NCBI RefSeq assembly: GCF_003148775.1
Contig: NZ_QGGW01000001.1
Location: 806,001-870,000 of the forward strand
Reading direction: 5' to 3'
From: Roseicyclus mahoneyensis
Lineage (GTDB): Bacteria > Pseudomonadota > Alphaproteobacteria > Rhodobacterales > Rhodobacteraceae
DNA: 64,000 bases
The translations under genes and the position numbers were made by a program. The notes beneath the pieces were generated by a model. The model made no database searches, was not told the origin of the DNA, and saw only the letters and a program-made list of their open reading frames with translations. Every line of letters starts with the position of its first letter. Position 1 is the stretch's first letter. Positions 33,790 to 43,202 of the stretch are shown here, piece after piece.

Positions 33790-36700
33790 TCGGGATCGTC
33801 GACTGGGCCGCCAGCCGTGCGCGCATGGTCGTGGCCTTCGTCATCTTGTCGCTGACGGTTGGCACGGCGGCCTATGTCGGTCTGCCCAAGGAAGGCGAGC
33901 CCGACATCGACATTCCGGGCCTCTTCGTTTCTGTCCCCTTCCCCGGCATTTCCGCACAGGACAGCGAGCGCCTGCTGGTGCGCCCGATGGAGGCCGAGTT
34001 TCAGGACCTCGACGGGCTGACCACGATAAGCGCCACCGCCGCCGAAGGCTTTGCGGGGATGTTTCTGGAATTCGAATTCGGCTGGGACAAATCCTCGACC
34101 ATCGCGGATGTGCGCGACGCCATGGGCCGGGCCGAGACGCAGTTTCCGGCGGGTGCCGAAAGCTATTCGATCAGCGAGATCAATTTCTCGGAATTTCCCA
34201 TCATCATCGTGGCGCTCTCGGGCGACGCGCCCGAACGCACGCTGATCCGGCTGGCCAACGAGATGCAGACCGCCCTCGAGGCGCTGTCGCCGGTGCTGGA
34301 GGCGGGTCTTGCGGGCACGCGCGAGGAGATGCTCGAGGTCATCCTCGACCCGCTCGCGCTTGAGGTCTATGATGTCACCGCCGCCGATCTGATCAACGCG
34401 GTTGTCAACAACAACCAGCTGATCGCCGCGGGCGAGGTGACGACGGAAAACGGGGCCATCTCGGTCAAGATCCCGTCGAGCTTTGACGGGGTGGCCGATG
34501 TCTACGCCCTGCCGATCACGGTGAACGGCGACCGGGTGGTGACGCTGGGCGAGCTGGCCGAGATCCGCCTGACCTACGAGGACCGGGTCGGCACCGCGCG
34601 CTTCAATGGCGAGACGACCATCGCGTTGCAGGTGGTCAAGCGGCAGGGGTTCAACATCATCGACACCTCGGCAATGGTGCGCGAGACAGTCGACCGTGTG
34701 CGCAGCCAATGGCCCGCCGAACTGCAAGAGGCAGTGCGGGTCACCACGACGCTCGACCAGTCGGTGACGGTGGCCGACATGGTGCGCCAGCTGGAAAGCT
34801 CGGTGCTGACGGCCATCGCGCTGGTGATGATCGTGGTGCTGGCGGCGCTTGGCACGCGCTCGGCCATGCTGGTGGGCTTTGCAATTCCGACCTCCTTCAT
34901 GCTGGCCTTCGTTTTGCTGGGCATCATGGGGGTGGCGATTTCCAACATCGTGATGTTCGGCCTGATCTTGGCGGTGGGCATGCTGGTCGATGGCGCGGTG
35001 GTGGTGGTGGAATACGCCGACAAGCGCCTGCAGGCGGGCGCGCGGCCCATGCAAGCCTATACCGACGCCGCCAAGCGGATGTTCTGGCCAGTCGTGGCAT
35101 CGACCGCGACGACGCTGTGCGCCTTTTTGCCGATGCTGTTCTGGCCCGGCGTCGCGGGCGAATTCATGGGGATGCTACCGGTCACGATGATCTTCGTGCT
35201 GTCGGCCTCGCTGATCGTGGCGCTGGTGTATCTGCCGGTTCTGGGCGGGGTGGCGGCGCGCTTTACCCGTGTCGTGGATCGCGGCACGGCGCTGCTGACG
35301 GCATTGGTGCCATGGTATCTCGTGCGGCTGGCGATGACGCTGGCGGTCGCATACCTGATGTTTCTGGGCGCGATGCAGACGATCAACCCCGGCGTCCTGA
35401 TCACGATGCCCACTGAGGCCAGCCCGATCGTGCGGATGGCGCCCGGCGCGCTGATCTTCGTCGCGGCCTCGGTGCTGATGTCCGTCCTGCTGGGATCGGT
35501 GCAGATCGCGCGCAAGCCCCGCGCGGTCACTGCCGGATACAGGCGCACACCCTTTGGCTGGGTCATCCACGCCATCGTCGGCAATCCTGTGATGCCGGTC
35601 GTCACCATTGCGGCCGTCATAGCCTTCGTTGTGGCGACCTTCACCTACTTCGGCGAGAACAACAACGGGGTCGAATTCTTCGTCGAGACCGAACCCGAAA
35701 GCGCCATCGTCTATGTCCGCGCCCGCGGCAACCTGTCGATCGGGGAACAGGACGCGCTGGTCCGCCAGGTCGAAGAGCTTGTGATGCAGCAGCCCGGCAT
35801 CCGCGATGTCTTTGCCTTTGCGGGCGACGGTGGGCTGAACAACAACACCGGCGGGGCCGAGGCGCCGGCCGACACAATCGGACAGGTGCAGATCGACTTC
35901 GAGCCATGGGGCGCGCGGGGCAGCGGCAATGTCATCATCGACGAATTGCGCGCGAGACTGGCCGATATGCCCGGTATCCAGACCGAAATCCTTGCCGCCG
36001 CCAATGGGCCGGGGTCCAGCAAGCCCGTTTCGCTGCGCCTGTCGGGCGACAATTGGGAGGAGTTGCAGGAGGCGACGCGGATCGCGCGTGCCCGCTTCGA
36101 CGACCTCGAGGGCCTGACGCTGGTGGAAGATACACTGCCCCTGCCCGGCATCGACTGGCAGATCGACGTCGATGTCGAGGCCGCGGGCCGGTTCGGCGCG
36201 GATGTGGCGACGGTGGGCGCAATGGTGCAGCTCATCACACGGGGCATCTTGCTCGACACCATGCGGGTGCCGACCTCGGACGAGGAGATCGAGATCCGCG
36301 TCCGCTTTCCCGAAGAGGCGCGCGTTCTGTCCACGCTCGACAGCCTGCGCGTTCGCACACAGGACGGTCTGGTGCCGCTGTCGAATTTCGTCACCTACAC
36401 CCCTGCCCCGCAATTGGCCGAAATCAGCCGCATCGACCAGCGCCGCATCTTTGACGTGAAGGCCGATGTGATTGCGGGCCTGTCGCGTGTCGCCGACGCG
36501 GATGGCGCGACATTGGGCTATCTGCGCGATCTCGCGGCCATTGCCTCGGGCGGGACGGCAGACATCACGCTGCGCGACGTGTCGTGGCAGGTCTACGCGC
36601 TGTCCGAGGGTCAGACGTCCCAAACCCTGCGCGATGCGTTGCGCGCCGAGACGGCAACGCTGGTTCCGGTGAACGCCAATGAACGGATCGCCGCGATCAC

Positions 36701-37571
36701 GACTTGGATCGAGACCGAAAACCCCTTTCCTGCCTCGGTCACATGGGAATGGGCGGGCGATCAGGAGGATCAGGCCGAGAGCGAGGCGTTCCTCGGACAG
36801 GCCTTCGGGGCCGCGCTGGGGCTGATGTTCATCATCTTGCTGGCTCAGTTCAACTCGGTCTACAATTCCATCCTCGTGCTTCTGGCGGTGATCTTGTCGA
36901 CCACGGGCGTGCTGATCGGCATGCTGGTGATGGACCAGACATTCTCGATCATCATGACGGGCACGGGCATCGTCGCGCTGGCAGGCATCGTGGTGAACAA
37001 CAACATCGTCTTGATCGACACCTATCAGGAATACGCCCGTTACATGCCCCGGCTGGAGGCGATCACCCGAACCGCCGAGGCACGTATCCGCCCCGTGCTG
37101 CTGACCACGATCACGACCATGGCCGGACTTGCGCCGATGATGTTCGGCATCAGCTTGGATTTCGCCAATGGCGGCTACACGGTCGACAGCCCGACCGCGC
37201 TGTGGTGGAAGCAACTTGCCACCGCCGTGGTCTTCGGCCTTGGCATCGCGACGGTGCTGACGCTGGTGGTGACGCCCTCGCTTCTGGCGCTGCGGGTGTG
37301 GTTCTGGACCATCCTGGCCTGGGTCGCGCGCGGTCTGGCGCGGATGGGCGCAGGCAGCATGGGGCGTCAGGCGCAGGATTACGCGCTGATGCGGCAGGCG
37401 CGGCGCGCGACCAACCCGACGATCTACTGGGACGAAGACCCCCGCCCCGACCCCGGCATTGTCGCTGCGCCGGCCCCCGAGCCGGAGGAAGCGAAAGCGC
37501 CCGAGACCGATGCGGAGCCCGAGCCGGCCGAGGCCTCCCCCCCGCAACCGCCCCTTCGGGCTGCGGAGTAA
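33786..37571 (+). CDS. RND efflux pump, inner-membrane permease
   Basis: Proton-driven resistance-nodulation-division pump of the AcrB superfamily, 1261 residues. The twelve-helix core has TM4 VGMLVDGAVVVVEYAD with the proton-relay Asp and TM10 ALAGIVVNNNIVLIDTY. It is about 200 residues longer than usual. Between TM6 and TM7 (about residues 500-600) there are two extra hydrophobic helices (LVRLAMTLAVAYLMFLGAM and ALIFVAASVLMSVLLGSV), and the C-terminus ends in a Pro/Glu/Ala tail. The substrate is unknown. No outer-membrane channel gene is adjacent, so a shared TolC is expected. Confidence 0.95.
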   Translation: MIGIVDWAASRARMVVAFVILSLTVGTAAYVGLPKEGEPDIDIPGLFVSVPFPGISAQDSERLLVRPMEAEFQDLDGLTTISATAAEGFAGMFLEFEFGWDKSSTIADVRDAMGRAETQFPAGAESYSISEINFSEFPIIIVALSGDAPERTLIRLANEMQTALEALSPVLEAGLAGTREEMLEVILDPLALEVYDVTAADLINAVVNNNQLIAAGEVTTENGAISVKIPSSFDGVADVYALPITVNGDRVVTLGELAEIRLTYEDRVGTARFNGETTIALQVVKRQGFNIIDTSAMVRETVDRVRSQWPAELQEAVRVTTTLDQSVTVADMVRQLESSVLTAIALVMIVVLAALGTRSAMLVGFAIPTSFMLAFVLLGIMGVAISNIVMFGLILAVGMLVDGAVVVVEYADKRLQAGARPMQAYTDAAKRMFWPVVASTATTLCAFLPMLFWPGVAGEFMGMLPVTMIFVLSASLIVALVYLPVLGGVAARFTRVVDRGTALLTALVPWYLVRLAMTLAVAYLMFLGAMQTINPGVLITMPTEASPIVRMAPGALIFVAASVLMSVLLGSVQIARKPRAVTAGYRRTPFGWVIHAIVGNPVMPVVTIAAVIAFVVATFTYFGENNNGVEFFVETEPESAIVYVRARGNLSIGEQDALVRQVEELVMQQPGIRDVFAFAGDGGLNNNTGGAEAPADTIGQVQIDFEPWGARGSGNVIIDELRARLADMPGIQTEILAAANGPGSSKPVSLRLSGDNWEELQEATRIARARFDDLEGLTLVEDTLPLPGIDWQIDVDVEAAGRFGADVATVGAMVQLITRGILLDTMRVPTSDEEIEIRVRFPEEARVLSTLDSLRVRTQDGLVPLSNFVTYTPAPQLAEISRIDQRRIFDVKADVIAGLSRVADADGATLGYLRDLAAIASGGTADITLRDVSWQVYALSEGQTSQTLRDALRAETATLVPVNANERIAAITTWIETENPFPASVTWEWAGDQEDQAESEAFLGQAFGAALGLMFIILLAQFNSVYNSILVLLAVILSTTGVLIGMLVMDQTFSIIMTGTGIVALAGIVVNNNIVLIDTYQEYARYMPRLEAITRTAEARIRPVLLTTITTMAGLAPMMFGISLDFANGGYTVDSPTALWWKQLATAVVFGLGIATVLTLVVTPSLLALRVWFWTILAWVARGLARMGAGSMGRQAQDYALMRQARRATNPTIYWDEDPRPDPGIVAAPAPEPEEAKAPETDAEPEPAEASPPQPPLRAAE

Positions 37572-38177
37572 CAACGCCCCTGCCCTGTAGCGACACCGCA
37601 TCCAGCAACGCGACAGCCAACACCATGGCCCGCGTCACGAGGGTACCGCGCGGCACGATCCCCGCAGCGCCGACGGCGCAGCGTCGCCATCTGGCGGGCT
37701 GATCCGGGCATCCCAGTCGCGCAGGGTCTACCAGACGGTGCCGACGCAGGGCCCCGCATCGCGCCCGGTCGCGGTCGAGCCGGTCAGGCGCGGGTGGTGG
37801 CGCACCGGGGCCCTCGATGATGTCGCCCCGGGCGTTCCGCGCTCGACAGCCTGTTCGCGGGCTGGATCGGCCATACTTATCCTGGACGACGGCGGCACCG
37901 GAATACTATGGTCGCGACCGCTCGATTTCCAAGCCAGGGCGCGCCGACCTCCATGGACGAAGTGCTCAGCTGGCGCCCGGGATAAGTCTTACGTCGACAG
38001 ATGCTTGCAGGAAACTCACCGACCCTGCCCAGGCAAAAGGTCCGGGAAATATCTGCACCGAAAGAACGCTTCGATGCCTCAAGACGCCGGGGCCAGTGCT
38101 CAGCCCGTCCCGCATAACCCTGAAAAAAGGGGAAATCCCGTCGCAGCCGGATCGGGAGATCGCTTTCGCGAGGGAAA
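37572..38177. other. 606-base stretch without a convincing gene; possible Hint-domain remnant
   Basis: Open frames here have no family resemblance and poor coding composition. Around 37741-37875 the plus strand reads RPVAVEPVRRGWWRTGALDD and, after a one-base frame change, QPVR then WIGH. This order resembles the start of Rhodobacterales Hint-domain proteins (PVAVE, basic residue, QPVRWIGH), so a decayed fragment is possible but weak. Near 38122-38160, a short inverted repeat followed by T residues on the minus strand could end the tRNA-Ser transcript. Confidence 0.3.
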
Positions 38178-38267
38178 TGGCGGACAGTGAGGGATTCGAA
38201 CCCTCGAGACGGTTCCCCGCCTACACACTTTCCAGGCGTGCGCCTTCGACCACTCGGCCAACTGTCC
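38178..38267 (-). tRNA. tRNA-Ser (anticodon GGA)
   Basis: Reads on the minus strand as GGACAGT acceptor, D-arm GGCCGAGTGGTCGAAGGC, anticodon loop CTGGAAA (anticodon GGA), a long variable arm typical of serine tRNA, T-arm GGGTTCGAATCCC, then ACTGTCC, discriminator G and an encoded CCA. All stems pair. A weak promoter (TTGCGC, 18 bases, TATCCC) lies just upstream on the same strand. Confidence 0.97.
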
Positions 38268-38440
38268 GTGCGCGGCGGGATAGCGCAGACGCTTGCAGAT
38301 GCGCAAGGACAAAGCGTGGCTTGCGGCGCAATGTGAATCGAATAAACTTTTTCCCGACACCCTCTTGATGGGCGCAGGGAACCTCCCATATCCGTAAATG
38401 TGATTAACATTAACATCAAGACCCAGACAAGGAGTTCCCG

Positions 38441-38869
38441 ATGACAGACACATTGACCGCCACCGGCCCGGTTCACGAAGCGCGAGGCTGGTTTTCAAAG
38501 GCGGAAGCTTGGCTTGACGACCGTGGCAAGGGCGCATGGATCGCCGCCATGGTGCTGGGCTTCATCCTTTTCTGGCCCATCGGCCTCGCCCTCCTTGCCT
38601 ACATGATCTGGAGCAAGCGCATGTTCAATTCTTCCTGTTCGCAGCGCCGCAAGGCGCATGGCCTCGGCCAGTCCACCTCCCGGTCCTCCGGCAACGCGGC
38701 CTTCGATGCCTACAAGGCCGACACCTTGAACCGGCTCGAGCGGGAGCAAGACGCCTTCGAAGCCTTCTTGCAGCGCCTGCGCGACGCCAAGGACAAGGCC
38801 GAGTTCGACCAGTTCATGGATGACCGCGCCCGGACGACGCGCCCCGCTGCCGAAAGCTCCGAGGCCTGA
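38441..38869 (+). CDS. DUF2852 domain membrane protein
   Basis: A 142-residue protein with one membrane segment (WIAAMVLGFILFWPIGLALLAYMIW) and a charged, helical, probably cytoplasmic tail (AFEAFLQRLRDAKDKAEFDQFMDDR). The segment WLDDRGKGAWIAAMVLGF is characteristic of DUF2852, an alphaproteobacterial family of unknown function. AAGGAG precedes the ATG at good distance. Confidence 0.88.
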   Translation: MTDTLTATGPVHEARGWFSKAEAWLDDRGKGAWIAAMVLGFILFWPIGLALLAYMIWSKRMFNSSCSQRRKAHGLGQSTSRSSGNAAFDAYKADTLNRLEREQDAFEAFLQRLRDAKDKAEFDQFMDDRARTTRPAAESSEA

Positions 38870-38881
38870 CCAAAGGCCCCT

Positions 38882-38911
38882 GCCCCGTCGCGACCGCGGC
38901 GGGGCGATTTT
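38882..38911 (+). terminator. Intrinsic terminator after the DUF2852 gene
   Basis: A 10-bp stem (38882-38891 with 38896-38905, one G-T pair) with loop GACC, followed closely by four T residues. Confidence 0.6.
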
Positions 38912-38950
38912 CACCGACGTTCCCCCTTTTCGAATCCGCGGATCAACACC

Positions 38951-39400
38951 ATGTCCATGACCATGCGCTCTGCCCTGCCCGACCCCGATTACGATCACGC
39001 CTTTTATGACGGAGTTCCCGCCAAGCGCCTGTTCGCATGGATGCTGGATGTGGTGATCGTGACCCTCATCACTTTCGTGCTGGGCTTGTTGACGCTGTCG
39101 GTCCTGTGGTGGATCTGGCCGCTGACCTTCATCGCGGTCAATTTTCTCTATCGGGCGGGCACCATCGCGGCGGGATCGGCGACGCTGGGCATGCGGCTGA
39201 TGAACCTAGAGCTGCGTGGCGCCACCGGCGCGCGCCTGTCGGGCGGCGAGGCGGCGCTTCATACCCTAGCCTATATGGTGGCGACCGCTTTCGTCATCTT
39301 GCAGGTCATCTCCATCGCGATGATGGGCTTTGGCGCGCGCCACCAGGGGTTGCATGACCTGCTGATCGGATCTGTCGCGATCAACCGGGCGCATCGCTGA
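38951..39400 (+). CDS. RDD family membrane protein
   Basis: A 149-residue integral membrane protein with the RDD pattern: an Arg/Asp-containing first helix ([23 protein letters not shown]), a second helix, [16 protein letters not shown] and a third helix near the C-terminus. Proposed roles of the family include transport or envelope functions, none certain. It forms a single gene between DUF2852 and the arginyltransferase. Confidence 0.88.
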   Translation: MSMTMRSALPDPDYDHAFYDGVPAKRLFAWMLDVVIVTLITFVLGLLTLSVLWWIWPLTFIAVNFLYRAGTIAAGSATLGMRLMNLELRGATGARLSGGEAALHTLAYMVATAFVILQVISIAMMGFGARHQGLHDLLIGSVAINRAHR

Positions 39401-39504
39401 CCCGGCGCGGGCAGGGCCTGACGAAAAAACCAGTTGCGGCCCCCCTCGGGCGTGGTGCAGGCTCTGGCCAACCCCCAGAGATCGGCCACGGCCGGAACGA
39501 AACC

Positions 39505-40341
39505 ATGCGCCACACCCTTCCCATTGCCCCGCAGTTCTATGTGACGGCCCCGCAGACCTGCCCTTATCTGGATGGGCGGCGCGAGCGAAAGCTGTTCACC
39601 GCGCTGCAGGGCGAGCAGGCCGAACGGCTGAACAACGCGCTGAGCAAACAGGGCTTTCGCCGGTCGCAAAACGTGCTCTACCGCCCGTCGTGCACCGATT
39701 GTGCAGCCTGCCTGTCGGCGCGCATCCGGGTGGCGGATTTCGCGCCCAAGAAGGTGCACCGCCGCATCCTAAAGCGCAACCAAGGGTTGCGCCGGCTGGC
39801 CCGGTCGGCCTGGGCCACGGAGGCGCAATATGCGCTCTTCCGGCGCTACCTCGATGCGCGCCATGCCGATGGCGGGATGGCCGACATGGATGTGTTCGAA
39901 TTCGCCGCGATGATCGAGGAGACGCCGGTGCGCACGCGGGTCATCGAATACCGCGACGAAGACGCGCCCCATGCGGGCGGCGAGGCACCGCTAGTGGCCG
40001 TGTGCCTGACCGACATCCTCGATGACGGGCTGAGCCTGGTCTATTCCTTCTTCGACCCCGATCGCATGGGCGATAGTCTTGGAACCCATGTCATCCTCGA
40101 CCATGTCGATCTCGCACGCGAGGCAGGGCTGCCCTATGTCTATCTCGGCTACTGGGTGCCCGGCTCGTCCAAGATGGGCTACAAGGCGCGCTTTCCGGCG
40201 CTGGAGGTCTATGTCGGCGGCGCGTGGCAGCGCATGCGCGACCCGACTGCCTATTCCAACCAGACCCACCCCCTCTCGGTCGATCCCATCGCGCAACAGG
40301 TGGCGCAGATCACCTTGCCCGACCTGCGCGCCGAGGAGTGA
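39505..40341 (+). CDS. bpt: Arginyl/leucyl-tRNA--protein transferase (Bpt/ATE family)
   Basis: Adds an amino acid from charged tRNA to protein N-termini to mark them for ClpS/ClpAP degradation (N-degron pathway). The 278 residues include the Cys-rich N-terminal motif ([21 protein letters not shown]), [22 protein letters not shown] and [24 protein letters not shown]. Bacterial ATE homologues of this type transfer leucine to Asp/Glu termini, though they are often labelled arginyltransferase. The stop overlaps the GTG start of the VOC gene. Confidence 0.93.
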   Translation: MRHTLPIAPQFYVTAPQTCPYLDGRRERKLFTALQGEQAERLNNALSKQGFRRSQNVLYRPSCTDCAACLSARIRVADFAPKKVHRRILKRNQGLRRLARSAWATEAQYALFRRYLDARHADGGMADMDVFEFAAMIEETPVRTRVIEYRDEDAPHAGGEAPLVAVCLTDILDDGLSLVYSFFDPDRMGDSLGTHVILDHVDLAREAGLPYVYLGYWVPGSSKMGYKARFPALEVYVGGAWQRMRDPTAYSNQTHPLSVDPIAQQVAQITLPDLRAEE

Positions 40342-40721
40342 CGCTGCGCCATGTGACCTTTCTGGTGCCTGACTACGCCGCTGGCCTCGCCTTCTTTGTC
40401 GACGGGCTGGGCTGGCGCTGTCTCGAGAATATCGATCAGGGGCGCAAGCGTTGGGTGACGGTAGTGCCCCCCTCGGGCGGTGTGTCGCTGGTGCTGGCAG
40501 AGGCGACCAGCGCGGCACAGCGCGCGGCCCTCGGGGCGCAGGCAGGCGACCGCGTGGCCTTGTTTCTGGAGACCGATGAGTTCGACGCCATGGTGGGACG
40601 CATCACGGCGGCAGGCGGCAGGTTCCTCGAGACACCCAGACATGAACCCTATGGCCGTGTCGCCCAGTGGCGCGACCCTTGGGGCAACCTGTGGGATCTT
40701 CTGGCACCGCCCCTGCCCTGA
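40338..40721 (+). CDS. VOC-family protein (glyoxalase/dioxygenase superfamily)
   Basis: A 127-residue single-domain vicinal-oxygen-chelate protein: [25 protein letters not shown], then [21 protein letters not shown] and [14 protein letters not shown]. The likely metal ligands are the His near the start and the late acidic residue. The GTG start overlaps the arginyltransferase stop (GTGA). No substrate can be assigned. Confidence 0.9.
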   Translation: MTLRHVTFLVPDYAAGLAFFVDGLGWRCLENIDQGRKRWVTVVPPSGGVSLVLAEATSAAQRAALGAQAGDRVALFLETDEFDAMVGRITAAGGRFLETPRHEPYGRVAQWRDPWGNLWDLLAPPLP

Positions 40722-40742
40722 TCACCAGCCCCAAGAATGCAT

Positions 40743-40765
40743 CAGGGGGGCCCGACGCCCCCCTG
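40743..40765. terminator. Hairpin between convergent VOC and TRAP permease genes
   Basis: A perfect 9-bp GC-rich stem (40743-40751 with 40757-40765) with a 5-base loop in the short gap between two converging genes. The T-runs are poor on both sides, so it would be a weak bidirectional terminator. Confidence 0.4.
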
Positions 40766-40793
40766 TCGTGTCAAAGCGAAGGTGGCACGTCTA

Positions 40794-43148
40794 CTAGCGC
40801 AGCAGGTTCGGCAAGATGGTCACGATGGCCGGGAACAGCCACAGCAGGCCCAGACCGAGAACCTGGATGCCGACGAAGGGGATGACCCCGCGGTAGATAT
40901 GCCCGGTCGTCACGCTTTTTGGCGCAACCCCGCGTAGATAGAACAGCGCGAAGCCAAACGGCGGCGTCAGGAAGGACGTCTGCAGGTTCACCGCGATCAT
41001 GATCGTAACCCAGGCCGGGTCGAGCGTGCCGCCGTAGATCACCGGACCGACGATCGGGATCACGATGTAGATGATCTCGAGGAAGTCGAGCACGAAGCCA
41101 AGGATGAACAAGATCAGCATCACGACAAGGAACACCACCATCTCGTTGTCGAAGCTGCGCAGATACTGCTGGATGTAGTGTTCGCCCCCGAAGGAGATGA
41201 GCACGAGGTTCAGCAGCTGCGAGCCGATCAAGATGGTGAAGACCATCGAGGTGACCTTGGCCGTCTCGCGCACCACGGGGGACAGGATGTTGGACCGGAA
41301 CAGGACCCAGCAGCTGAACAGCAGCCCGAAGAAGGCGAAGTGATAGGCGATCTGCGCAATCACGAAGGCGACCCAGTCTTGCAGCGGGATCACGCTGCGG
41401 GTCATCCGCAGGTCGAAATTCACGCCAAACAAGATCATGACGACCAGCGCAAAGGACGACCAGATCACGATCTTGGATTTGCCGTTCTCGTCTTTCAGCT
41501 TGCGGTAGGCAGCCAGCATTATGGCACCCGCAGCCCCCAGCGCCGCAGCGGGCGTTGGGTTGGTGATGCCGCCAAGGATGGAGCCAAGCACGGCGACGAT
41601 CAGCACCAGCGGCGGAAAGACCACGCGCAACAGTTCGTTTTTCGACAGCCGCCCCATTGCGACCCGAACGCCGTAAAGCGTCATCAGCATCGGGATGGTC
41701 ATGATCAGGAACGTGGCCCCGTTGCTGGTGTTGGGCTTGACGAGCGTGATGTCGAGGATGAACGCCAGAACCACGCCCATGCCGCCCACGATCAGCGGGA
41801 CCATGTTGGCCGAGGGCGACACACCGCGGGCAAGGATCAGCACAAGCGCCAACAAGGTGAAGATCGTCGCCACGCCAGACCCGATCGGGGGCGCATTGGC
41901 AAAGGCGGCATCGGCGGCGGCAAGCCGTTCCTCGCCGGTCAGCAAGACGGCCTCGCCGCTGACGCCGGCGGCGGCCATGCTGGCCCGCTGCGACACCGAG
42001 AAATCCCACGCCTCCTGCCCGTGCAGATTGATCATCGAGGCTTGGCACTGCTCGGACACGTTGGTGCGCAGCAGGTTGCCGCCCTGCCGTTCGGCGTAAT
42101 CCGAGACCCTGATGGTCTGACTGCCGATCACGCCGCTGCTGGCCGCGATCACAACCGCGACAATCAGGCCGACGGGGGCCGCCAGATACCAGGTCAACGC
42201 CTCGTTGCGGGTGATCGGCTCGCTTCCGCTACCGGCGGCGACCTGCACGGGTGGCGCGCTGGCCGGACGGATCATGGCGAAGATGAAGGCATAGGCACCA
42301 TAGAGGAAAGCAAGAAACAGACCGGGCAGAAGGGCTGCCTGGAACAAGGTACCCACGGAAAGCACCGCAGGCTGGCCCAGAAAGGTCAGCGCGTCGGTGC
42401 AGCCCGCCAGAACGGCGCGGGTTTCCTGACCGGTGGCATAAAGATCACCGACCAGCGTGCCCAGAAGGACGATCACGATGGAGGGCGGGATGATCTGGCC
42501 CAGCGTGCCCGAGGCCGCGATGACACCAGTCGCCAGTTCCGGCGAATAGTTGTTGCGCAGCATGGTGGGCAGGGCCAGCAGACCCATCGTCACCACGGTA
42601 GCGCCCACGATACCCGTCGATGCCGCGAGGAAGGCGCCCACGATCACGATGGACACGGCGAGACCGCCGGGCAGCGGGCCAAAGACGCGCGCCATGGTGG
42701 TCAGAAGATCCTCGGCGATCTTGGAGCGCTCCAGCACGATGCCCATCATCACGAACATCAGAACGGCCAGCAGGGTCTCGATCGATTGGCCGGCAATCAC
42801 GCGCTCGTTCATGCGGTTGACGATGAAGGAGATGTTGCGCTCAAGCGCCTGTTCCCAGCCGCCGGGGAACACCGCTTCCTCGATCCGCGGCAGTTCGGGG
42901 TATCGGAAGACCGATATGGCATTTCGGACCACGCCATCGGCCACAAGCGCTCGGTAGTCCGCCGAATTCGTGTCGATCGCCTGATGGATCAGCAGCCCCG
43001 CACTGTCGAGCGCGGCGATGATGGCAAACGAGATGACGCCGGCACCGGCAATGGCGAAGGCCACCGGAAAGCCTGTCAAGATCCCGGCAAAGAGCGTCAG
43101 GAAGACGATGATCAGGCCGACCTCGACTCCATCCAATCCGAAAGGCAT
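40794..43148 (-). CDS. TRAP transporter large permease (DctM), enlarged form
   Basis: The ion-coupled channel subunit of a DctP-type TRAP importer. The family core is present (GIVGATVVTMGLLALPTMLRNNY, ASGTLGQIIPPSIVIVLLG, and the C-terminal NLQTSFLTPPFGFALFYLRG). At 784 residues it is far longer than the usual 430 or so: the middle third adds a soluble stretch (about residues 355-440, with SVSQRASMAAAGVSGEAVLLTG) and several extra membrane helices. AAGGGGA precedes the ATG. It is the last gene of the dctP-Q-M operon. Confidence 0.93.
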   Translation of the reverse strand: MPFGLDGVEVGLIIVFLTLFAGILTGFPVAFAIAGAGVISFAIIAALDSAGLLIHQAIDTNSADYRALVADGVVRNAISVFRYPELPRIEEAVFPGGWEQALERNISFIVNRMNERVIAGQSIETLLAVLMFVMMGIVLERSKIAEDLLTTMARVFGPLPGGLAVSIVIVGAFLAASTGIVGATVVTMGLLALPTMLRNNYSPELATGVIAASGTLGQIIPPSIVIVLLGTLVGDLYATGQETRAVLAGCTDALTFLGQPAVLSVGTLFQAALLPGLFLAFLYGAYAFIFAMIRPASAPPVQVAAGSGSEPITRNEALTWYLAAPVGLIVAVVIAASSGVIGSQTIRVSDYAERQGGNLLRTNVSEQCQASMINLHGQEAWDFSVSQRASMAAAGVSGEAVLLTGEERLAAADAAFANAPPIGSGVATIFTLLALVLILARGVSPSANMVPLIVGGMGVVLAFILDITLVKPNTSNGATFLIMTIPMLMTLYGVRVAMGRLSKNELLRVVFPPLVLIVAVLGSILGGITNPTPAAALGAAGAIMLAAYRKLKDENGKSKIVIWSSFALVVMILFGVNFDLRMTRSVIPLQDWVAFVIAQIAYHFAFFGLLFSCWVLFRSNILSPVVRETAKVTSMVFTILIGSQLLNLVLISFGGEHYIQQYLRSFDNEMVVFLVVMLILFILGFVLDFLEIIYIVIPIVGPVIYGGTLDPAWVTIMIAVNLQTSFLTPPFGFALFYLRGVAPKSVTTGHIYRGVIPFVGIQVLGLGLLWLFPAIVTILPNLLR

Positions 43149-43202
43149 GGCTTTTATCCCCTTAGCTCTGGCGCGTGTGGTCGTGGCGGCGTGTCGTCAG
43201 GG

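Noticed and set aside
35175-37601. 808-codon minus-strand open frame opposite the RND pump
   Set aside because: Shadow of the pump gene; no recognisable family or signal.
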